In this document: in pieces, positions 1-11,707 of the stretch
Layout: each line of letters starts with the position of its first letter
Numbering within the stretch: the first letter of the stretch is position 1
NCBI GenBank assembly: GCA_003184365.1
Contig: NKYR01000005.1
Span: 62,001-126,000 of the forward strand
Source of the DNA: Evernia prunastri
Lineage: Eukaryota > Ascomycota > Lecanoromycetes > Lecanorales > Parmeliaceae
DNA length: 64,000 nt
Direction of reading: 5' to 3'
Notes under the pieces: model-generated
Told to the model about the DNA's origin: nothing
The model's input: the letters and a program-made list of their open reading frames with translations, nothing else
Databases searched by the model: none
Made by a program: the position numbers and the translations under genes

Positions 1-1228
1 AATATCATGTTCAGCTTGAGCGATCGGTATCATACCCTGTTCCATTCTCCTCTTCATTCTGCAGTCTCCCACTTATGTCTTGTTTCAGTCGGGACCGAAG
101 ACTGACACCCTGACAGAGCCAACGATGCCTATATCCTGTCACATCCTGGTCAATATGCCACAGGGTGTAGAACCCACGTTGGCTTCGTGGTTCGACATAT
201 GGGCAGCTGGGGTAGCGGTGAATACCATGTGCATCAAACATGGCTTTACGGGTACAGCACTTTGGCTAGGTAGGTCTGTTTGCAGCACACCATCCGCTGC
301 TTCAAGGAGTTCTTCTGACCACCCGTGGATCTCGGGGCTAATTTTGGCTATCTCAGGGGACGATGAACAGATTACAATCACGCTAGACGCAGTAGGCACT
401 GGGGTAGCACATAACGTCTCTGATGTAGTCGAGTCGAGTCGAAGAGCTTGACACCGGTCTCTGTAACAACATTCATTGCGCCACACTCACACGCGTTAAC
501 GGTAAAAGCCACCCAGGACCTATTACAAGCACGCTTCGCAACATGCCAATCTCTTAACCCCCTTCTCCTTTGCAGGGAGTACTAGTACCCGACACAGCTC
601 ATGTGCCCCAGCGCGTCTTTTCGCAAAACCGTAAGTACCCAACCCAACCATTTCCCCCCACCCAGACGAGCTGAAGGCCATTTCCGGCACCGAAGGTGGG
701 AAAGCTACCATCGCTGTGACACGACACTCGATTCAACCTGACGTCAAAGAACGGACTCGCACGCAGGAAGAACGCACGCCTGTAGTCAGGCAGCTTACTT
801 CGATTCTGACGAGGCGTAGTGGTGGCCAGCAGGGCGAGGCAGCACCTACGCCTCGTCTCCATTAACCTACACCAGGGACTCGGAGACGATGCCTACGTTG
901 ATATCGGTGATAGTTTGTTCGGGGAGGTCGCGGTTCATGTTGGACGAGGTGAATTAAGATGTATAATCAAAGGCTTCCTTTCCGACTCCAGCGAAAAGTT
1001 CCATGCAGCAATTGAACAGAACAACGGCCACATCAAGCCTCTGCTATTGCTTGTGTAGAAAGCCACGCTTCCCAATAGGAACGCCGTAAGATTTAGCGAA
1101 ATCCGATTGTAAGAACATCATCTTGCGTAGAAGTCGTAACGTCATGATCCCGATCGTGATGCCGTTTGGCTCACTGATACTCCCTTTGGCGCCCAAATTT
1201 TCATTTTCGCTGCTCCTAGCGGTGATAT
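1..1228. other. No supported gene (left edge)
   Basis: Overlapping open frames of 60-120 codons run on both strands here, mainly within the first 490 bases, but none shows a recognisable domain, a convincing intron pattern or a composition that favours one strand. The stretch from about 500 to 1228 lies downstream of the lipase stop and is probably its 3' flank. I see no RNA gene or repeat. Confidence 0.4.
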
Positions 1229-3110
1229 TCAACCCCAAATCTTAGCCGTGACCGCTTTGGTCGCCAGGATCTCCACCCTCCTCGCATAAACCTTCATCAT
1301 GTGCATCACAGGATCCCCAAACACGACGCCTCTCAGCTCTTGATCACATGTGATCTCTGCTTTGATATCATCCTCGACCCCAGTGGTGGAATTCTCATTC
1401 TCTCTTAGCACAACCAAACGGCCAGCATTTGACAGTGCACCAGCTGGAACCCTCCACACGGGACTTTGGACAGGCGTGGTCAGTGCGGTCAGAGCCCCAT
1501 TAGGCGAACTTGTTGCCTTTTTAGGCTTCGTCTTCCGCTTACACGGCTTCAAGACTGGTAAAGATGCGATGCACTTGGAGCCGGGGGCAGGTGAGGCATA
1601 TAGATTGAGTAGAGAGCGGAGGTAGGCTTTATCTGCTCGAGGTACTGGGTCGCCTTCGTTTATGAAAGACATGAAGAGCGACTTCTTGTAGCGGACTGTG
1701 GGAGGCTTCGTAAGTGGAAGGAGCGAGATGGGTGGGGTGCCGAAAGTCAGGCAATGAATGCGCTTAAAGCCTATGAAATTATGAGCCATGTTTCTGCATG
1801 GGTCACCATTTGGTGAGGAACAGGCACGAGTACGCACAGCCAGTCAGGCTGTTGAGCTCTGATTTCACCTGTTCCGCGAGCATGTGAGCGTAGAGTAGAC
1901 TTGCCACTGCTCCGCCTGCGGAGTGGCCTGTCATGAGTAGAGAGCAGCTGCTGCGGGCCGGGTTTTCCGCAAGCAAAGACCGAAGACGTGTAGCCACTGG
2001 CTTGATCATTTTGCGGGCTACCGATAAGAAGCCTGAATGGCAGAGGTTGCCGGGATCGTCCTTGAGTTTCGTAAGCTTTGAAATTTTGAAATACGTGCGT
2101 ATGGTATTACCAGAAAGTCATTAGGTGAAACTGGTGACGAGTTCAGATTAACGGCCCAATCCATGAAGGTCTGGCTTCCGCGTATGGCAAACACCACACA
2201 ATTCATATCATCGATCGGCATAGATTTGATGACCATGGCTTTAGTGCCCATCCGCCAATCAGCATTGACGAATGCCTCCCTCTCGTTCCCTGTTGGCTTG
2301 TTGTACGCTCGTTGTGAGTACTGTGCTGCGAGGCATACCAGAGGGTAGGATGGTAGATAGCTAGGAATCTCGCCGTCAGCGGCCATACTAGAACTGATCC
2401 TAGCAGCGCAGGAGGTCTTACAGTTGCAATGGGGGAAGATTGGGCGGCAACTTTGAATTGGCGTATAGGTTGGCCTTAGCGAAGTAATTTGTACCAACGA
2501 CTGCGGTAGATATGGCTCTGTTGGCGCCTCGAGACACACGTCGGCTTCCGATCCCCCATCCTCCTCTGATACCTGACTGGACATCATCCAGTATCACTAG
2601 CTCTTGCTCGTCGCCACCAAAGCGCTCGTCATCGATTGATGTTATTACCGAGTTGAATTTCGTCGAGATGAGATCGCGGAGGGCTTCGTGGGCTATAGCC
2701 TCTGGACTTGCCTGTTGGTGCTCATTGAAGGTGTTGTAGACGGGACGCTCCGGCATAGCGACTGCACTGGAAGGAACCGCATTTGATGAAGCAGTGGTGG
2801 CAGTATGGAAGCCATTGCTTGTTGCTGGTGATGGAAGAAGCCTACTCGGGGTTGGGGACGAGATTTGCGGAGGTGGACGGACGGAGTGATGAGGCAGTTG
2901 GGGCAAGCTTATCTGAGCCGGTGGAAAGAGAAGGGAATATCGAGGAGGTTGGTCAATTTCAGGATCTGTCCGTGTCCGTAGCGGCAATGGTGGTCTGCTT
3001 GGAGGTGTGGAACTCGAAGAAGTCGTCGGCGGGGTTGTCTTGGCAAGCTGTTTCCGCCCTGCCCGTTTCGGCTTTCTCAACGCAGGATTCTTCTTCCTCA
3101 CTGTCTCCAT
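1229..3110 (-). CDS. Class 3 lipase / alpha-beta hydrolase with disordered N-terminus
   Basis: Predicted ester-bond hydrolase of the fungal lipase (class 3) family, about 576 aa. Exons read 3110-2422, 2360-2111, 2060-1834 and 1793-1229; the three introns of 61, 50 and 40 nt keep frame throughout. Visible in the protein: a Pro/Ser-rich N-terminal region of about 150 residues, the nucleophile elbow GHSAGG (Ser about 360), an acid residue in NEGDPVPRAD (Asp about 437) and a C-terminal His in DPVMHMMKVY (about 553), so the Ser-Asp-His triad looks complete. No signal peptide is visible, so an intracellular lipase acting on mono- or diacylglycerols or phospholipids is more likely than a secreted one. 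The ATG at 3110 is the first in frame. The substrate cannot be told from sequence. Confidence 0.88.
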
Positions 3111-4542
3111 CGTCTTTGCTTTTTTTTATGGAGGCAACTTCAGTTGGAAGGAAAGCAGACTCTTACACCGTAAGAACCTGAATGCAAGGCCGCCTTCTCA
3201 CAGATCAACGGCGACCAATACAGCTCAATCCAATGCATGATGCATGCGAGTCTGGCACACAGCCTCCTCGCAAGCGCGCACCCCCCCCCCGCCTCTAAAA
3301 ACACGCACTTCTGCTGCGCCATTCCTTGACTCTCCGCTGCAAGTTGCAGGCTATCGCCCTGAGTCTGTTCATTGCTGTAACGTTCCATGAATACTAGTCT
3401 AGGTATGGGAAGCTTCGCAGAACAGGCCTCCAGGGTATGAGAGGCCTGACCGTTTCTATGTCGGCATTCCACCGCTCCGCGTCGCGAGTCCACAAATGAT
3501 ATCGACAGGCTCTGTGGATTTAAATGCAGGGTCTGCACTAAAAGGTTGGGGTATCGATGAGCCCTGCATTTATGCATGGACCTTGAGACTAGTAGCAGCC
3601 AGTTGGCTGCCGGAGGGACGACTGAAATGGCTCCTCCACGCCCCATGTACTCCCTCATGCTGTACGGAGGTCGGCACCAAAAGTCCTGCCCCAGCCAAGG
3701 TGTAGGGCTGGTGCGGCTTCACACAAGATCTTCATTGACTGCAGCAGCAATGGCTTGAGATCGGGCAAAGTCAAAGAGCTCTTACCCAAAATCAAAAATT
3801 CAACAAGTCATTGAAAACGAGCGGTCCAGAGAGGCAATCGAGACGGACAGTCTTCTAAGAGCATATCGCGCTACATCGCATTCAAACCCTTCTATTGCAT
3901 CAATTTGAGATTTTTTCAAAATGTGATAGGATTCAAGAAAGCACGAGGAGCGTCTTTTCAGACATGGTTCAAGAGGTTGTAAGATCCACGACCAAGGTGC
4001 GGGCTTCGACCGAGTCGTCCGCATCACGACAATGAGTATTTGTTATCATCGAGACGGACGACATGCTTTCACGTTTTGGACAAGATTGAGTGTGCTCTGT
4101 GCTTACCTCTTTGTCGATGCTGGTGGACATTGATTAGGATAGGAGCGGAATAGAACCATGGATGCGAGCAGGTAAAAATTACAACTTTTGCTGCCTGATC
4201 AATTCCTGCTTCAATGCCATGGTTGACTAGGCTATGTCAATATGCCGGATGAGGAAGGGATTTTTCCTGAACCATGAAGAATCATGAATATATGGCTTTT
4301 GAGGCTGATCAGCCGAAAGTCACATTCTTTCGTTCTCTCCTTACCTGCACTACCGAGGGTATACCCAGGCTTTATTCTCTGTAAAGCCTGTGTATCGAGC
4401 CTGCATCTTGAGGCTTTGACCTAAGTAATGTTGCTGTGGTCTGTGGAAGAAGAAAGGAACAGGAACAATCTGCTTCCCCAAACCAATATCTGCTATCATC
4501 CTTCTACAACATCATATCTCTCTTCTATCGATTCAATATTCA
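3111..4542. other. Intergenic, no supported gene
   Basis: The first few hundred bases are the 5' flank of the lipase. A C run lies near 3282-3291. Short open frames on both strands have no recognisable domain and no good splice pattern. Nothing else is supported. Confidence 0.4.
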
Positions 4543-4830
4543 ATGCATTTCTTCCAACTAATAAACCTGGTGCTTTACTTTGTCTTAGCCGCTGGCGTCT
4601 ATGGCGACGATGACAAAACGTATGCACGCACGAATCCAGCTCATTCGCCTTGAATTGATCACTGAACGAGGACCAGCAGCTGGACCCCCCATCCTGCTCC
4701 ACATCAGCCACCAGATGTAGCTGCCACCCCACTGATGGCTCCCAGTGAAAATGGAAACCCATCATATATCAACACACGACCGCGTCGACGAGTCGGGAAT
4801 TCAGACAAAAAATTGCGAAAACGAAGGTAG
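4543..4830 (+). CDS. Candidate small secreted protein (about 78 aa, dibasic C-terminus)
   Basis: Not a recognised family. The ATG at 4543 opens a classic secretion signal, MHFFQLINLVLYFVLAAGVYG, followed by Asp-Asp-Asp. In the first frame a stop comes soon after, but a good 51-nt intron (4620-4670; donor GTATGC, CACTGA branch, AG acceptor) joins exon 4543-4619 in frame to 4671-4830. The mature part is Pro/His-rich in the middle and ends with basic clusters (RPRRR, KK, RKRR) that look like Kex2 sites or a basic tail. A second possible splice (donor at 4826, acceptor at 4895) could extend the protein. It may be an effector-like protein or a processed peptide. The call rests on the signal peptide plus intron, so it is moderate at best. 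Confidence 0.42.
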
Positions 4831-6411
4831 CCAATCACCCCACATGCCCCCAGAACACAGCAAAACACAGACTGACAGCAATGTGACATGACAGTCCAAA
4901 GAGGCGGCCGGCCCAGCCTGTTGGCCAGAAGGCGAGCGTTACTTGTGCGTACATCTCCGAGATTATCTTTCCTAAAACTGAGTCATAAGACACGTTTTAT
5001 AAGGAGCAAGAGGACCTTTCTCTCCCAAGGCCGGTCTTTGCAGCTCCATTCTATAGCTCGAACCGGCAATGCTGACTCCGAAGTCTGCGTAGGTTACCGA
5101 GCTGTGGGGGGAGTGCTGGTTGGGAAGCCAACCTCTGAAAAAGCATCGTCTGCAGTGAGGAAGTCAGCCACCACCCAACCTTCAGCCAGACAGTCGCAAT
5201 CTTCTGCACCGTCATCTGTAGGAGCGGCGCCGGCTAGAACGCCTCATCCTGCACCGTCATCTAAAGGAGCGGTGCCGGCTAAAAAACATCCTGCACAGTC
5301 GTCCGGCATCTGTCGACCACAGTGAGGAAAACCTCGAATCGGATCAAGCTTATGACGTGCTTACACATGGTGCGGGTTTTAGGGGTGGCAGATGGGGAGT
5401 TGTCTGGTCTTGATGAGTGTTTTTGGAGAAGACGATGATGATAGCTGGCAGATAGTCTGGGGTCGACGTAACGGCATGACGGCTATCTAGCTGAAGTCGG
5501 CTAGATAGAAGAGGCGTTTCAAAATCCAAGTCTGGCATGATACATGCTATTCCTCCAGGTTGTATGGAATTGAAACATGGCAGAGCCTTCAGGTGCTGTG
5601 GACATGATCTCACACACAATATCTCAGCAATGCCGACAGGTATGGGTACAGGTTGCAGTCGATCTGTACTTGAAACGCAATCATACTTGGCATTGACCTA
5701 GCAAATTTGCATCACGATCTTCGAAATCAAAGACGTGACTTATAATCGTGGGCTTCATAACAAGTCAAAGAACCTAGCCAACGGGACGTCCTTCCTTTAT
5801 GTTTCTACTCCGCAGTACAAAATAAGAAGCCGCGGCGATAGACATGAACCCACTACCCACCACACACTCCCCCGAATCCCGCCACCAATGCCACGCTTGC
5901 ATACCTAGATATCCTATAGCAGGAGCACACACGATTTCGAACGACTCCCCACCGCTGACAAGGCGCCATCATGACGTCCCCTCACGGAACCCTTATCATC
6001 CTCCGTAGTCATACGCGGTTCAGCGGGCATCAAAGGTGTAAGCCCTAGATGCGTAGCATGCACTATTCGAATAGAATGTTTAGCCTGCGCCAGAGCGGTC
6101 TTGGTCCATTGGCCCCGGTTCGATGCCGAGTCTGTCGGTGGCAGAAGAAAGTTGATGGTGACAAGGGGATGCAGAGCGGTGGTATCGAGCATGCTGTAAG
6201 CACAGAAATGTGCACAGGAAGGTGGTATCGTAGGCGCTGTAGACGGCGATAAACCAGACTCCTAGTAGCTCCGCGGGGAGGAGCGTGCTCTAGCCAGATG
6301 ACCGTAATTGCCAGCCAGATGACTCGTCTCAGCGTGTTCTGCCCTTCTCCGGAATGGAGCGCTCCTTCGTCTCTGGTCGTTCTTGATAGCCGGAAGAAAC
6401 ATCCATAGGAT
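4831..6411. other. Mostly empty stretch with one Arg/Ser/Pro-rich open frame
   Basis: An open frame at 4888-5325 (+, 145 codons, ATG) encodes an Arg/Ser-rich protein with no domain; its C-terminal third carries the Ala-Pro-Ser-Ser repeat listed separately. It could be a 3' continuation of the secreted candidate upstream or a separate small gene, but there is no strong evidence for either. From about 5350 to 6411 I see no supported gene; this is the 3' side of the GNAT gene. Confidence 0.3.
5207..5306 (+). repeat. In-frame tandem repeat, about 42-45 nt unit
   Basis: Two and a half copies of a GC-rich unit beginning GCACCGTCATCT, with spacing of 45 then 42 nt. In the + frame each copy reads roughly A-P-S-S-x-G-A-x-P-A-(K/R)-x-(P)-H-P. 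Preservation of frame between copies suggests it was translated at some time. Confidence 0.6.
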
Positions 6412-7642
6412 CTATATCAACGAGACAGGCCTCGAAGGCTCCTCACCAGCATCCCCAGCCGTGAGATGACTCATCGGCCGACTCCCGCCCTCCCCCTTCT
6501 CACTGACCGTATCCAAAACCCCAGCATGGCTCATCGGCCTAAACGGCTCCTGCCTCGTCCCCCCCACAGCCCCAACGATACCAAAATGTCTATTCTTCTC
6601 CGACGCCGCACCGCCTCCCTCCTCGCTCCCACTCCCACTCCCACCGTTCCCCTCCTCCGCCGCCGCAGCAGCAGCGGGGAGGCCGAAGTCCCAGTACCCG
6701 ACGGGGTGTTTCTCAACGACGACGGGAAGATCCTTGGGCGGGACCTGGGGCGGGACGGCGGGGGGTCGGATCATGACGATGTGCTTGTACCGGTACTGCC
6801 CGTAGCCGCCGCGGTCCTTGTACCGGTTGAGCTCGATCGCCATCTCGGTGACGTCTGCGAAGTCGCACTTTTTGAAGAGCGGGTACCCGGCCGGGGAGGA
6901 CTCGAGGTAGCACTGCAGGCGCTCGCGGTCCGCGAGGTCGGTGCCCCACTTCACCAGCTGGGCGCCGGCGCCGCGGCCCTGGTGGGACGGGTGCGTGTGG
7001 AGGATGTCGAGCACTGTCGCGCGCAAATGGCCATTGGTTAGCTTTCTCAGACTCTGACCACGGTTCTCTGCTTCATGGCTCACCCCATAGCGCAGGCGCG
7101 ATGCTCCCAAAGTAGCATTCCAGACTGCACGGGTCCGGCTTCGCGCGACATGTGTGCCGTCTGTTCTTCATGATGCCTTTCCTCATCTGCGTGATGACCC
7201 CGTTCCAGTCGCCCAGCGCCCTCTTGTCCACATCGTCAGGTTTCTGGCTCGGTATGTTGCCCTTGCTCCAGCCTCCCCCGCCCGCCTGTCCCACGCTTTG
7301 GCCTCGACCGCCGGCGCCTTCCAGAGGTTCCGGTATCTCTTCGGGGTACTTGATCCACTTTGCAAACGCCACGATTTCGCCTCTTTCCGTGTCGGTAGCT
7401 TTGATGATGCGGACGGAGGGGTATTGCAGCGCTTTATAATACGAGTTCCGCGTGAAGGCTGTGAGGGCGGGAGTGGGGCCATGCGGGTAGAGGGTTTTGA
7501 TTAACGGATTGGATGTTAAAGCGGCCCACTGGATTGTGGTCAAGTAGGGGATATCTTGTGGGAGGGCGACAGCTATTTTGTAAGAGCGTTTGGTTGGCGT
7601 CGAGGTCGCGTGGGCAATCGCTGGAGCGATTGTTTGGGGCAT
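6412..7642 (-). CDS. GNAT-family N-acetyltransferase
   Basis: Predicted acetyl-CoA-dependent N-acyltransferase. Exon 1 starts at the ATG at 7642 and exon 2 runs 7013-6412. The acyl-CoA pyrophosphate loop is visible as HPSHQGRGAGAQL, preceded by strand DILHTHP and followed by SSPAGYPLFKKCDF, the usual end of the fold. The C-terminal 90 residues are Gly/Ser/Pro-rich and probably disordered. The intron is ambiguous: the best consensus donor is GTGAGC at 7083 (intron 7083-7014, 386 aa), but a donor at 7149 (136-nt intron) would remove 22 poorly matching residues and give the typical family spacing before LDILHTHP. The substrate is unknown; fungal members of this type are mostly small-molecule or drug acetyltransferases. 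Confidence 0.83.
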
Positions 7643-8231
7643 TCTCGTGGCTTGAGGCCGGTAGGAAAGCGCAGGTGGAAGCGACCGGTCGTGAGGAGAC
7701 TGGCTGGTGTTGACGACAAAGATGGAGAGCCCCAACTGCCCCCATGATGAAATGAGAGCCGAATTAGGGGGTAAGATACGGCGTTGGGGCTGGCGTTACG
7801 TTGGACCGAAATTCCCAGCCCCACCCAATGGTACTAGGGTCTGAGGTTCGGCATCACCAAGCGATGGAGCCAAAGGATTCAAGAAAAGCTTCAACTTAAG
7901 CTGCGCGAAATGGAATTCATGAGTCATGAATAAACAACGTTGCGCTTTTCCCAGAATACAGAATGAGCTTCTGCTCTCTCTCGCATGCTCGTAAAGCAGC
8001 TCACAGTTCTTGCGACGCCGGCCGGACATTGAAGATGCATTGGACTCAAAATACAATCATTGGTATATCTGAAAGATGTACATTGAGGCGATCCTTGACC
8101 TCGATCAAGGACTGAGTGACTCATGAGACAATGCCGCTGAAACGCCCAACCAAACTGACACGACGGAGAGATCCAATCACCTGCAAGTTATAAACGAAGA
8201 AGAATTACGTCCGTCATGCTGCAGCTTCTAA
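7643..8231. other. Intergenic between GNAT 5' end and kinesin 3' end
   Basis: Both neighbours read leftward, so this 589-bp stretch holds the GNAT promoter and the kinesin 3' flank. No TATA-like element or other site stands out. Open frames on both strands lack domains. Confidence 0.4.
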
Positions 8232-11200
8232 TCAAGCGTCCCGCGTCTTCGTCTGTTTCCTTGCCGTCCCAATATGCGTATTGTGAACCTGAAGCGTACT
8301 ACGTCAGCGATGCGGCTTTTGAGGGCAATCCCTGGAAACATACCTTTGTTGCGAACTTCAGACTTGTCAAGGTCTCGCTGAGATGAGCCTGCAGTGGACT
8401 GATCATGACAAACATCAAGGTCTTCGAATTCCCGCCGAGCGATGTTTGTAGCAGATACGTGAGCTGAATGAGTTGTCAATGGATGTGCGAGAATCGTTGG
8501 AGCCTTGTTCAAGAACGAATTGCATACCTTGCTATTCCTGTAGGGCACGTGTCCTCCCTCCTTGCCCTGACCTAGTGCACCTATCACATCGCCCAGACAG
8601 CTCAAGCTCTTGTTGATGTTCTGTGTCTCTTTTAACCGTTCACCGACAGCTCCGCTGTGATTCAATCGCTCGCTACCAGCTAAATCAACAAGATTCAGTG
8701 TGCTTTCGCTTTTTTCGCCTGTGATGCTGTTTTCGCCAATAAGTCTCAGGATAAAGACCGAGTGGCTTCGTGACGATCTTTCATTGGCCTTGGTGGATGC
8801 TACCGACCGATTGCTTGATGCGCGCTGCAGAATGTCATCGACCTTCGAAGGAGCGTCCAGCTCGACTGTTGTGATGTTGGTAATGGTTGTCTTGCCTTTC
8901 GCCATATCGTGCTTGATTTCGTGCTTCTTTTTGTCCATGTCATTGGCTCTGCCGAGAAGGTCGTTAAGTTCTTCGTTATAGACTTCGATGAAGGACCCTT
9001 CCATCTTATATTGCCAGCCCTTCTCCTCTAGCGATTTCGCAGTCTCATAGATCTGGTTAACAGCGAGAGGGATCATGCCATCGCTTGCTGACATTGTATA
9101 AGTCTTGCCTGAGCCAGTCTGACCGTAGCAGAAAATACACACGTTGTAGCCATCCAAGGCGCTTTGCACAAGCTGGCTGATTTCACCAAAGACGTCCTGA
9201 TTTCGTGACTTGGGTCCAAATACTCGATCAAAGGCAAAAGGATGCTTCTTGGTCGTAATGGTGCCAAGACTGCTCTTTTCCTCGGCGCCCATGACCTCAA
9301 CCTCTTTCGAATCTGTCTCATCATCTGGGTATGAAATTCTTGCAGATGTGTCGACCGGATCCGATTCAAGGGAAGGCCTGACGCGGCAGAAGACCCTGAT
9401 GTTGCCTTTTAATTCCTGCACCTGGTTATGCAATTTTCTGCGCAAAGTCTCCTCAGTCCTTAATTTGTCCATAGCCTCTGCAGCGGTCTGAATCGCGCTC
9501 TGCATCCTCATCTCCAAGTCTGCAAAAGCCTGCGATTGGCTTTTGTTATCCGATTCCAAGAAATGAATATGACCCTCTAGCCTCCGAACTGATGTCTCAA
9601 GGTCTGTTTCCCTGGTCGCTGACTCGGCAAGCTTCGCACGCAATTGTTCGTGGACCTCTCGTCCTTGAGCAAGATCGGCCTTCAAGACGTCCAGTTCTTT
9701 CTCGAGATTGGCGAAGGCGCTTCTTTGATTCTCCAGTTCTTGTTCCTTTTCCCGCTGGGTTGATGCGCCTTCCGTGCTGAGTGCTTGCACTTCTCTTTGA
9801 TGGCTGATCTTCTCGTCTTCCAAAGCACACTCCAAGGTTCGTCGAAGTTCCTCCAGCTTCTCCATTTGGTCTCTGGCCAATGCCTGACGCTCCATCTCTG
9901 CGTTGTGTCGTACATCATCGAGGTCGCGACTGTTTTGCCTCTGCATGTCATCAAGTTGAATGTTATGGTGCCTGCTTTCCTTTCAGCGATCTAGTAACTA
10001 TTGCCGGAAGTATAAGGCCGTAGAGCCATACCTCTTCGCATCGTCCAAGGCATTTGAAGCTTCCGTAACTTGAGCTTTGATGGCATTGAGCTCTGTCTGA
10101 AGGGCGGTGTTCTCTGTATTTAAAGTAACCCTGATAGATTCCAATTCATTGACTAAAGCCATTAGATCTGGGGAACATGAGGCGAGCAAACTTGGGCATG
10201 ACCCACTTCTGACCTGGTACAACTGTGTCGACTCCTTCAAACACTTGCTCTCCCTTGTCGCCCCATCCATCTTCTCTTTGAATTGCGAGCACATATTCTC
10301 GACTTCTTCGAGGCGACTATCGTGGTCCCATGCTATAACTTCGTTAGATGTGCGATTCAAGTAGAGTGGTAGAGCTGGTGCAGTCCTGGGGGTTTTCTTT
10401 GGGGATTTGCTAGGACTTGGGGTCTCTGCAGGTAACGCAACTTTGGGAATAAGTTTTGGGATGTGGGATGGAGTGGTAGGCACCTGCACATCTACTGTGG
10501 GAGTAGACTGTGACTGACCGCTGTTCAATGAAAGAGTGTTGAACTTAGTGCTCAACGAGTTTAACGAGCACTCGCGAATTGAACGTCCTCTAAGCTTGGG
10601 TGCTTGCAACGTATCAGGGCATTCCAGGGGATTGGAGCATGAGAAAATTGGGATCCTACCCTTCCTTTTGCCAACCATTTGGGCTATTCCAAGCTCTTCC
10701 TCATGAACGTCTAGCGATGTAGCTGGCCGGGGGGTAGTAAAGGCGGGTTTCTTGATTCGGGAGGGTGCCGCCATGGCGGATGATGGCCTGACAAACTGTG
10801 CGGAAGGTGGGCGGGTACTGCCACTGCTTGAGAAAGAACTGTTGGATGCATTTCGCATGGATGCTCCCGAGGTTTGCCTGGATGACACGGAGGATGAGAG
10901 AGGAGAGTCCCGAGCAACGCCAGTAATTGATGTTACTCTGACATGGGCATTTGGTAGACGAGAACTGGGAGCGGCAGGCGCGGATCTTCCGCTGGGCTCC
11001 CCGGCGCGTTCAGCTAAGGTCTTTCGCTTCCGGGTATTGGTGTCCTGCGGAGGGGGCATGGCCGTTGTGCGGGCATTCATTGATGACGCTGACATCTCAG
11101 CCAGCCCAGCAAGGGATGGGATTGAACTCGGAGGTCGCAATTGCGAGGGAAACTGCCATTGTCGTTAGTCGTACATTGACCGGGGGAGCTGTCAGGTGCT

Positions 11201-11234
11201 GAAAGCCTACGGAGCTCTCATTGTGGTTCTCCAT
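8232..11234 (-). CDS. klpA: Kinesin-14 (C-terminal motor kinesin, KlpA/Kar3/Ncd type)
   Basis: Minus-end-directed microtubule motor acting in spindle and nuclear movement. Proposed exons: 11234-11211, 11152-10032, 9971-8528, 8463-8344 and 8288-8232, giving about 921 aa with all phases consistent. Order of parts: Ser/Pro-rich basic N-terminal tail, long coiled coil (roughly 370-560), neck with GNIRVFCRVRP near residue 571, then the motor with P-loop GQTGSGKT near 665, switch I SSRSHS, switch II DLAGSER and a short C-terminal tail. A C-terminal motor with this neck defines kinesin-14. The last two exons complete the motor (TSLKFATK then VHNTHIG). The first exon is only 24 nt (encoding MENHNESS); it is supported by a 58-nt intron with a CTAAC branch and by an otherwise ATG-less conserved start. 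If it is wrong, the next in-frame ATG is at 11095. Confidence 0.92.
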
Positions 11235-11707
11235 TGCGGCAAACTATGCCTAATGGCGCAGTGGCCTAGAGCAGTGAGCGATTGGGTCAGATCATTCTCC
11301 GAACGATTGAGCTCCGGAGTGGAACGAAAACGAATGAATGTCTTGAAAATAATGACAGACGAAGATAAGACAAGCAAATGTGCAAATGTAAACAGATCAA
11401 CGGCGGACTGGCCGCCGCCACCGCTAACGTGTATTGGAGCTAGCGTTGATTTTAGCCGCAGATCTCGTGGGTGACAGACCAAGGTAAAGTTATTGGCCGA
11501 AAAGGCGCATTCCGCACCCATAATTTATCCATATTCTGCAGTGGCATGTCACCACCACACAATTCTGGACAAGTCCTTCTGTACCCCTCTCGTTATCTCT
11601 TTTTTTCTTCTTTCTCGGCATATACATGGCCTGCTTCATAGATTGTTCTTACTTTGCTTCTGACATTGCCGTACCTTGAGCCTTCTAGCAGACCTCAACG
11701 CTAGAAC
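11235..11707. promoter_or_regulatory. Divergent promoter between kinesin-14 and acyltransferase
   Basis: The 473-bp gap separates two genes transcribed away from each other, so it must carry both promoters. A pyrimidine-rich tract (11584-11616, CTCTCGTT...TTTCTTCTTTCTC) sits about 100 bp before the acyltransferase ATG, a common fungal core-promoter feature. I see no clear TATA box. Confidence 0.5.

Noticed and set aside
80..451. 123-codon plus-strand frame at the left edge
   Set aside because: No domain, and an overlapping minus frame of similar length has an equally plausible composition.
6466..7041. 191-codon plus-strand frame opposite the GNAT gene
   Set aside because: Antisense shadow; the minus strand holds the acetyl-CoA loop motif HPSHQGRGAG.
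11255..11330. Possible tRNA from an A-box-like TGGCGCAGTGG
   Set aside because: No B box or acceptor stem; it lies in the kinesin/acyltransferase promoter.
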